This document shows positions 7,760 to 13,811 of a DNA stretch of 16,415 nucleotides, piece after piece. The position numbers and the translations under genes are program-made. The stretch spans positions 1 through 16,415 of the forward strand of contig DAOLIQ010000074.1 in the NCBI GenBank assembly GCA_035328465.1. Reading direction: 5' to 3'. How positions within the stretch are numbered: position 1 is the stretch's first letter; each line of letters opens with the position of its first letter. The notes beneath the pieces are model-generated. The model worked only from the letters and a program-made list of their open reading frames with translations. It searched no databases and was not told where the DNA came from. Origin of the DNA: JADJEI01 sp035328465. GTDB lineage: Bacteria; Bacteroidota; Ignavibacteria; Ignavibacteriales; Ignavibacteriaceae.

Positions 7760-8473
7760 CTATTCACACATTTCTTCTGTACTGAATGGCTGTTGTGAAA
7801 GACCGGGACTAAGGTAGGGGATACCGAGATTGAGACCGCGAAGGATAAATATTACTGCAAGCATGGCAGCAAGGGCGGGTACAGCACGGTTGATTTTATT
7901 TCTGATCTTAGTCGAAAAATACTTCCCAAATATTGAAACTGCAAGCATAGCTGGAATTGTTCCTAAACCGAATAAAATCATAAATGCGGCGCCGGTAATT
8001 GCATCGCCCGAAGCTATTGAACCAGCTAATCCAACATAAACAAATCCACAAGGAAGCAGCCCATTTAATAATCCAATCAAGAACATTGAGGAGAACGATG
8101 CGTGCGAAAATAATTTTCCAATTGAATTTTTAATAGGTGATGATATTTTTCTAACGATTTCGCTTTGTGTGATCCTGATTTTCAGACTTCGCGGAGTAAG
8201 TACAGTTATAAGTATTGTTGCGCCGAGTCCAAGAGATAAAAATTGTTGAAAGCCATAGATGTAAAATCGACTTCCTATAAAACCAAATACAGCGCCGAGG
8301 AATGAATATGTAATTACACGTCCAAGGTTATATAAAATTCTTCCGGCAACAAATGAAAGATTATCGGAAGTTGGAACGGGGAGGGCAAGAGCAATCGGTC
8401 CGCACATACCTACACAATGGAAGCTTCCGAAAAAACCAATTGCAAGCGCCGAAAGTAATTCTACATTAAACAT
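7760..8473 (-). CDS. TauE/SafE-like (DsbD_2 / UreH-domain) membrane protein of the cbb3 cluster
   Basis: A 237-residue polytopic protein with about six hydrophobic helices. Helix 1 carries FHCVGMCGP (C20, M23, C24) and a later helix carries LLPCGFVYVG (C142). These are the signature sites of the family annotated as sulfite exporter TauE/SafE or DsbD_2/UreH-like, which often accompanies ccoGHIS genes. The paired intramembrane cysteines recall the CcdA/DsbD thiol relays, and the Cys/Met motif could also bind copper. It starts 11 bases after ccoH in the same direction and is the last gene of the cluster, so a role in copper supply or cytochrome maturation is likely. The sulfite-export name is probably misleading. 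No Shine-Dalgarno sequence precedes ATG 8473. C236 near the C-terminus is a further unusual cysteine. Confidence 0.85.
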   Translation of the reverse strand: MFNVELLSALAIGFFGSFHCVGMCGPIALALPVPTSDNLSFVAGRILYNLGRVITYSFLGAVFGFIGSRFYIYGFQQFLSLGLGATILITVLTPRSLKIRITQSEIVRKISSPIKNSIGKLFSHASFSSMFLIGLLNGLLPCGFVYVGLAGSIASGDAITGAAFMILFGLGTIPAMLAVSIFGKYFSTKIRNKINRAVPALAAMLAVIFILRGLNLGIPYLSPGLSQQPFSTEEMCE

Positions 8474-8484
8474 TATTAAATAAT

Positions 8485-8943
8485 TTACTGAATGATCAAT
8501 GAGTTTTCGGAAAAGAATGAATCGCTATCGACACTCCATTCGACTTTGACTTTCCAAAATCCCTTGATAAGTTTTTCAGTTGATATTATCATCTGACCGT
8601 TTTCATTTATTTGAACAGGCAGTTTAACATCGTACCTTGAATCAGACGGACGATAGAGAAAAACATTTCCACTAATTTGCCCCCTGCTTATCGAATCCGG
8701 GAAAGACAATACAATTCCGTTATTTGATAATTGAATGTCAACATCCATTCGCATATCGTGTGTGCGATTGAGTTTATCTATCTGCTTCTGATATTTTAAT
8801 TCCTTTTTGTAATAATTATCAGTAACGAGGTCAACTTTTTCGTTCATAAAAGTAAAAACCGTACCAAGTGTGATTATCATAAAAACAATAATCGTGATTA
8901 GAATCCCTGTTCCCCAGTTGAAATTAATCTTTTTCATCTTCAT
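8485..8943 (-). CDS. ccoH: Cytochrome c oxidase cbb3 assembly protein CcoH/FixH
   Basis: FixH/CcoH is a single-span membrane protein needed for stable assembly of the cbb3 oxidase, and it contacts subunits and CcoI. The protein has a short basic N-terminus, then NFNWGTGILITIIVFMIITL as the only membrane segment, with the typical DLVTDNYYKKELKYQKQID motif just outside, and a periplasmic beta-rich FixH domain that ends near LIKGFWKVKVEWSVD. The length (about 150 aa) is normal. The start lies inside the end of ccoG. ATG 8943 and ATG 8937 are both possible and TTG 8946 less so; only two residues separate the ATGs. Overlap with ccoG indicates translational coupling. Confidence 0.9.
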   Translation of the reverse strand: MKMKKINFNWGTGILITIIVFMIITLGTVFTFMNEKVDLVTDNYYKKELKYQKQIDKLNRTHDMRMDVDIQLSNNGIVLSFPDSISRGQISGNVFLYRPSDSRYDVKLPVQINENGQMIISTEKLIKGFWKVKVEWSVDSDSFFSENSLIIQ

Positions 8944-10390
8944 CAATTTTATGTTTAACCGGCCCGAGGAAAGAAGTATTGATCTCTGTTAGTAGTTTGT
9001 CATTCCCATATACGGCTATCGTAATAGGTGTATTCATTTTCTCTAATTCGGATTTCGGCAGAACTATCATAAATTTTGCATCATCAATTTCCTGCGAACC
9101 TAAAACGATTTTATTTCCGATTAATTTTAATTCGCCGTCAATACCTTTAAGTTTTAGATCAATTGAAGTTGGATTAAAAGTTTTATTGACAATATTCAGA
9201 TCATACAGATTGCTGACTTTATCATTCGGCTGTTCCTGGAAAAGTAGTCCCGGAGTACGCAAAACATTTATACTGAAGTTGGTACGAGTTGCAAGAAGAT
9301 AACCAATAACTGATAGCAGTACAACCAGCAAAATAGAATACCCGATCACTCTCGAAGTAAATTTTAATTTCGTACCCTTCTCAATTCCATTTAGAGAAGC
9401 GTAACGAATCAATCCTCTTGGGCGTTTAACTTTAGTCATTACGTCATCACAGACATCAATACACGCTGTACAATTAACACATTCTAACTGTACGCCGTTG
9501 CGAATATCGATGCCGGTGGGGCAAACATCCACGCAAAGATGGCAATCCACACAATCACCTTTTTTAGATTCGGTATCATTTTTTTTTATTTTACCCCTGG
9601 GTTCGCCTCTCTTGTAATCGTAAGCAACTACAATGGAATCCTGGTCCAGAAGCACACCTTGTAATCTTCCATAGGGGCAAACAACTGTGCAGGCTTGTTC
9701 ACGAAAGTAAGAAAATACAAAATAGAACGCACCGGAGAAGAAAAGAATTGCAATAAATCCTTTAAGATTTGCTGAAGGGGGCTGTGATACTATAGAGAGC
9801 AGCTTATCCATTCCGATGATATAGGCGAGAAAAAAATTGGCGATAACAAAAGAGATTGAATAAAAGATTATGTGCTTGGCTGATTTTTTAAGAATTTTTT
9901 CTCCAGTCCAAGGTGAAGTTTTTAATTTAATCTGTTCACGAAAATCACCTTCGATCCAGTATTCGATTTTCCTGAACACCATTTCCATAAAAATAGTCTG
10001 CGGGCAAACCCAGCCGCAAAAAACTCTGCCAAAAACTGCTGTAAATAGTATAATAAAAACTATTGTGGCTATCATGGCAAGCACGAAGATATGAAAATCG
10101 TGCGGACCGAAAGGCAGACCGAATAAGACAAAAGTTCTTTCGGGAAAATTAAAAAGAAGAAATTGTTGTCCGTTTATTTTAATAAACGGACTGCCAAACA
10201 AAAATGCCAGAAGAAAAATACTTACTAAAGTTCTTGCGTTATAAAATCTGCCGGAAGGTTTCTTAGGAAATATCCATTTGCGTTTACCTTCTTTGGTAAC
10301 CGTTGCAAGCCTGTTTCTGAATTCTTTATTTTCTTCCAAAGTTTGTAATATTTCAACTTCGGATTTTTGTTCATCTAATTTTTGTTCCAT
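8924..10390 (-). CDS. ccoG: Cytochrome c oxidase accessory protein CcoG (FixG), iron-sulfur membrane protein
   Basis: CcoG is a membrane polyferredoxin linked to cbb3 oxidase maturation and reported to act as a cupric reductase. The 488-residue protein has several membrane helices in the first 240 residues, including the conserved FCGWVCPQ (C125, C129) followed by IEYWIEGD. Two ferredoxin-type clusters follow, with C280, C283, C286, C290 and C304, C307, C310, C314. A last membrane helix near residue 345-365 precedes the C-terminal immunoglobulin-like FixG domain. The second cluster ends VCDD rather than VCP, as is normal in CcoG. It starts 21 bases after ccoP, without a visible Shine-Dalgarno sequence, and overlaps ccoH at its end. 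An A9 run lies just ahead of the first cluster. Confidence 0.95.
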   Translation of the reverse strand: MEQKLDEQKSEVEILQTLEENKEFRNRLATVTKEGKRKWIFPKKPSGRFYNARTLVSIFLLAFLFGSPFIKINGQQFLLFNFPERTFVLFGLPFGPHDFHIFVLAMIATIVFIILFTAVFGRVFCGWVCPQTIFMEMVFRKIEYWIEGDFREQIKLKTSPWTGEKILKKSAKHIIFYSISFVIANFFLAYIIGMDKLLSIVSQPPSANLKGFIAILFFSGAFYFVFSYFREQACTVVCPYGRLQGVLLDQDSIVVAYDYKRGEPRGKIKKNDTESKKGDCVDCHLCVDVCPTGIDIRNGVQLECVNCTACIDVCDDVMTKVKRPRGLIRYASLNGIEKGTKLKFTSRVIGYSILLVVLLSVIGYLLATRTNFSINVLRTPGLLFQEQPNDKVSNLYDLNIVNKTFNPTSIDLKLKGIDGELKLIGNKIVLGSQEIDDAKFMIVLPKSELEKMNTPITIAVYGNDKLLTEINTSFLGPVKHKIDEDEKD

Positions 10391-10411
10391 AAAAATTATG
10401 TTCTAATTAAT

Positions 10412-11269
10412 TTAACTTCCCGGCTGAACAATAGTTGAATCAATTTGGGGTGAATAAAGATCACCCTGCGGTTCTTTCGGTGCAGAAGGCTTGGTTCCAT
10501 GAAGCGACATTATGTAGCTTCCAACCTCTTGTATCTGCAATGCACTCAACTGAGTCTGCCAGCTAATCATGCCTTTAGCAGGCACGCCGTATTTGATGGT
10601 CTTGAATATGTTTTGGATTCCGCCGCCATGTATCCAGTAATCATCCGTCAAATTTGGACCAACTAAACCACCCCCATCGGCTGCATGGCAGGCGACACAA
10701 AAAGTTGCGAATGTTTGTTTACCCGATGAAAGAGAAGCAGCATCGGTTAACTGTGTGACTGTATTTTCAGTGATTAATGCGCCACTGCTGATAAGTTTTG
10801 CTTTTAGTTCATCAGCTTTCTTAACTTCTATTTGATATTCTTCAGCCATAAGCGGGCTTGCTTCAAAAACATGATAATCTAATAAATAATAAACTGCAAA
10901 TGCAATCGTCAGATAGAACAGCCACAGATACCAAGGAGGCACACTGTTATCAAGCTCTTTAATTCCATCGAAATCATGATCAACTAATAATACTTCGCTT
11001 TCTTTTTCTAAAGGTGTCGAACGAGTCAGCACCTGCCTGATTTTACTCCAGGAAGAAACATATCCGGCAGGTTTGGGCTTTCCCTCCCCCATGCCAAATA
11101 AAAAGAATGCGGCAATTATCATAAGTAAAATACCAACTATAAATATCGCAACAAGCTGATAGTAATTATCCGGCAAATCAGGATTATTAATCTGAGCATT
11201 AGTCACTGAAGTGATTAAGAATAAAAATAAAATAATCATTACCGTAAATAATTTTTTAGATTTTGTCAT
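10412..11269 (-). CDS. ccoP: cbb3-type cytochrome c oxidase subunit III (CcoP), mono-heme
   Basis: CcoP is the membrane-bound c-type cytochrome that passes electrons to CcoO. Numbered from ATG 11269 (285 aa), it has a signal peptide ending about A25, a membrane helix at 38-58, the FixP_N signature DHDFDGIKELDN with PPWYLWLFY, a second helix about 114-130, and one cytochrome c domain with C191-V-A-C194-H195 and likely axial M234. Only one CxxCH exists, against two in the classical proteobacterial subunit; single-heme forms are known from Bacteroidetes relatives. The start was chosen because GGTGG lies five bases before it. Starts at 11281 or 11314 are possible but would extend the leader. It overlaps the end of ccoQ by 14 bases. 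Confidence 0.93.
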   Translation of the reverse strand: MTKSKKLFTVMIILFLFLITSVTNAQINNPDLPDNYYQLVAIFIVGILLMIIAAFFLFGMGEGKPKPAGYVSSWSKIRQVLTRSTPLEKESEVLLVDHDFDGIKELDNSVPPWYLWLFYLTIAFAVYYLLDYHVFEASPLMAEEYQIEVKKADELKAKLISSGALITENTVTQLTDAASLSSGKQTFATFCVACHAADGGGLVGPNLTDDYWIHGGGIQNIFKTIKYGVPAKGMISWQTQLSALQIQEVGSYIMSLHGTKPSAPKEPQGDLYSPQIDSTIVQPGS

Positions 11270-11462
11270 TATATCCACCATTAAAATTATTATTCTGAGG
11301 GTTATTTGTTTCAAAAGGAAGTTCCTGCATTTTCTTCAAATAATTTTTATCAACTCTAATCGCCCAAATAGCTAATGCGACAAAGAAGATGAAAAAGATG
11401 AGTAAAGAAATAATGGGGTAAATCCCCACTCCTTCAATTGAACTAAGATAATTTTCAAACAT
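11256..11462 (-). CDS. ccoQ: cbb3-type oxidase small subunit CcoQ
   Basis: A 68-residue protein with one membrane helix (about residues 15-35, IYPIISLLIFFIFFVALAIW) followed by a charged segment starting RVDKNYLKKM. This is the usual form of CcoQ, a small subunit that stabilises the interaction of CcoP with the CcoNO core. The Asn/Gly-rich tail is not conserved. A strong Shine-Dalgarno sequence (AGAGGAG) lies eight bases before ATG 11462. It begins 13 bases after ccoNO and overlaps ccoP, so position and size together support the call. Confidence 0.88.
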   Translation of the reverse strand: MFENYLSSIEGVGIYPIISLLIFFIFFVALAIWAIRVDKNYLKKMQELPFETNNPQNNNFNGGYNDKI

Positions 11463-11475
11463 AATTGCTTCTCCT

Positions 11476-13605
11476 CTACTTTACCACGGAATCATGATTT
11501 GCTTTAATATCTTTGCCAAGCCGTTGGAGGTAAGCAATCAAAGCAATTATTTCTTTATCAGGTTCAGCAGGTGCACCAGCATTTTGCAAGTCAGCTGCAA
11601 TCTCTTCTGCCTGTTTAACTAATTCATCATTTGCAATATTCTCATATCCTTCCGGATATGGAACACCTAGTGATCTCATTGCATTTATCTTTGCCGCAGT
11701 GGTCGTAGTGTTCAAAGTATTCTCAAGCAGCCAGGGGTAGTGAGGCATTATTGATCCTGGGGACATAGAAGTTGGATTTTCCATATGCAGGTAATGCCAA
11801 AGGTTTGGATACTTCCCACCTTCGCGCTGCAAATCCGGTCCTGTACGTTTTGATCCCCACAAAAATGGATGATCGAAAACAAATTCACCAGCTTTTGAAT
11901 ATTCACCATACCGCTCTGTCTCCGATCTAAATGGGCGTATCATCTGAGAGTGGCAGCTGTTGCATGCTTCTCTTATGTAGATATCACGCCCCTGCAATTC
12001 AAGGGGGGTATAAGGATTTACGCTTGCAATTGTTGGAATATTGGACTTGACAAGAAAAGTGGGAATAAATTCAACAAGTCCGCCAACTAGAATAACGACT
12101 AAAGCCATTATAGTAAAATAAATTGGTTTTCCTTCAAGCCAGCGATGTCTTGTCCCTTTTTTGAAAGGATCACTATATGGATGAAGAGCAGGAGCTTCAG
12201 CTTCTTCTTCAGCAAGAAACGACCCTTGCTTGATTGTTTTATAAACATTATAAACTAATAAAACGACTCCTGTCAGGTATAAAGTACCGCCGATAGCGCG
12301 TATAATATACATTGGAATAATCTGCAATGTAGTCTCAAGAAAATTTGGATACTGAAGAACTCCGAGGTCTGTAAATTGCTTCCACATTAATGATTGTGCA
12401 ATTCCTGACCAATACATCGAGGAAGCATAAAACACAATTCCGAGTACTCCAATCCAAAAATGGATGTTTGCAAGTTTCTTCGAGTAAAGTTCAGTTCGCC
12501 ATAGCCTTGGAATCAGCCAATACATAACTCCAAAAGTTAAAAACCCATTCCAGCCTAAAGCTCCAATATGAACGTGAGCAACAATGTAATCAGTATAATG
12601 AACTATAGCATTTACATTTTTAAGTGACATCATCGGACCTTCGAAGGTTGACATACCATAAGCCGTGACAGCTACGACTAAGAACTTCAGAATAGGATCT
12701 TGCCGAACCCTGTCCCACGCTCCTCTTAAAGTAAGCAGTCCGTTTATCATCCCCCCCCAGCTTGGTGCAATAAGCATTACTGAAAAAACGGTGCCTAACG
12801 ACTGCGCCCAATCAGGTAAAGCAGTATAAAGTAGATGGTGAGGTCCAGCCCAGATGTATAGAAATATCAATGCCCAAAAGTGAATAATAGATAGGCGGTA
12901 AGAATAGATTGGTCTATTGGCGGCTTTCGGCATGAAGTAGTACATCAGACCCAAATAGGGGGTTGTTAAGAAAAATGCCACTGCGTTATGTCCGTACCAC
13001 CACTGAACCAAAGCATCTTGAACACCCGCATAAACAGGGTAACTCTTTAAAAATGTTACAGGAATCTCAATTGAATTTGTAATATGGAGAACGGCTACTG
13101 TGACCCAAGTTGCAAGATAAAACCAGATTGCAACGTAGATATGACTCTCTCTTCTTTTAATTATTGTTCCAATCATATTGATACCAAAGACAACCCAAAT
13201 TAAAGTGATTGCAATATCAATGGGCCATTCAAGCTCAGCGTATTCTTTACTTGTCGTAATTCCAAGAGGAAGAGTTATAGCTGCGGCAACTATGATTAAC
13301 TGCCAACCCCAAAAATGTATACTGCTCAGAAATTTGCTGAACATTGGAGCTTTACACAGACGCGGCAATGAGTAGTATATTCCCATAAAGATTGCATTGC
13401 CAACAAAAGCAAAAATTACGGCATTGGTATGCAGGGGTCGAATTCGACCAAAAGTTAAAAAGGGAATGTTAAAATTTAGCGAGGGGGCGAATAGTTGTGA
13501 AGCAATCAGCAGACCAACGATCATTCCGATCACTCCCCAAAAGATCGATGCAATAGCAAAGTTCTTAACTATCTTGTTGTCGTAGTAGAACTTCTCTAAC
13601 TCCAT
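11476..13605 (-). CDS. ccoN: cbb3-type cytochrome c oxidase, fused subunits I and II (CcoNO)
   Basis: One 709-residue chain joins the catalytic CcoN and the mono-heme CcoO. The CcoN part (about 1-463) has some twelve membrane helices and all key histidines: H59 (low-spin heme b), H206 in WYGHNAV and H256/H257 (CuB), and H344/H346 in AHVHIGALGWNG (heme ligands). An acidic linker, about 464-492, leads to the CcoO part: a membrane anchor at 495-519, then the heme c site C548-N-S-C551-H552, the GPDLQREGG stretch, and probable axial M620 in IMPHYPW. The enzyme reduces oxygen to water with high affinity and pumps protons in the inner membrane. The fusion is known from Bacteroidetes and relatives. 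A strong AAGGAG precedes ATG 13605. A G8 tract lies at 12751-12758. Confidence 0.97.
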   Translation of the reverse strand: MELEKFYYDNKIVKNFAIASIFWGVIGMIVGLLIASQLFAPSLNFNIPFLTFGRIRPLHTNAVIFAFVGNAIFMGIYYSLPRLCKAPMFSKFLSSIHFWGWQLIIVAAAITLPLGITTSKEYAELEWPIDIAITLIWVVFGINMIGTIIKRRESHIYVAIWFYLATWVTVAVLHITNSIEIPVTFLKSYPVYAGVQDALVQWWYGHNAVAFFLTTPYLGLMYYFMPKAANRPIYSYRLSIIHFWALIFLYIWAGPHHLLYTALPDWAQSLGTVFSVMLIAPSWGGMINGLLTLRGAWDRVRQDPILKFLVVAVTAYGMSTFEGPMMSLKNVNAIVHYTDYIVAHVHIGALGWNGFLTFGVMYWLIPRLWRTELYSKKLANIHFWIGVLGIVFYASSMYWSGIAQSLMWKQFTDLGVLQYPNFLETTLQIIPMYIIRAIGGTLYLTGVVLLVYNVYKTIKQGSFLAEEEAEAPALHPYSDPFKKGTRHRWLEGKPIYFTIMALVVILVGGLVEFIPTFLVKSNIPTIASVNPYTPLELQGRDIYIREACNSCHSQMIRPFRSETERYGEYSKAGEFVFDHPFLWGSKRTGPDLQREGGKYPNLWHYLHMENPTSMSPGSIMPHYPWLLENTLNTTTTAAKINAMRSLGVPYPEGYENIANDELVKQAEEIAADLQNAGAPAEPDKEIIALIAYLQRLGKDIKANHDSVVK

Positions 13606-13640
13606 ATTTTCTCCTTATTGAACTGAAAGTTTATTTTATG

Positions 13641-13811
13641 TTAATTGATTTTATTGTCTGATTTATTTTTGTTTCTGTCTTCAAAAAGCATTCTGATTGA
13701 GGGGGTATAGGTATCATTGTACTGTCCGCTTTTGACAGCCCACAAGAACAAAATTAAAAAACCTAACGCAACAAATACGCTTATTAAAATCAATACCGCT
13801 ATGACCGAGAT
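13641..13811 (-). CDS. ccoS: cbb3-type oxidase assembly protein CcoS, non-canonical start
   Basis: The reading frame between ccoI and ccoNO encodes a 56-residue protein with one membrane helix (VLILISVFVALGFLILFLW) followed by AVKSGQYNDTYTPSIRMLF, the unmistakable CcoS signature (W-A-V-x-S-G-Q-Y/F-D-D...P). CcoS is required to insert heme b and CuB into the oxidase. No ATG, GTG or TTG lies before the helix. The expected start, giving M-S-V-I, is an ATC at 13811 or the ATT just before it (13814). A strong purine-rich Shine-Dalgarno stretch, 13829-13818, lies six or three bases upstream. The gene overlaps the end of ccoI by 13 bases, so coupling with ccoI translation is likely. A TTG inside the helix would remove conserved residues. 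Confidence 0.87.
   Translation of the reverse strand: MSVIAVLILISVFVALGFLILFLWAVKSGQYNDTYTPSIRMLFEDRNKNKSDNKIN

Noticed and set aside
7743..7767. Hairpin at the end of the SafE-like gene as the oxidase cluster terminator
   Set aside because: The stem is imperfect and AT-rich, overlaps the stop codon and has no T run after it.
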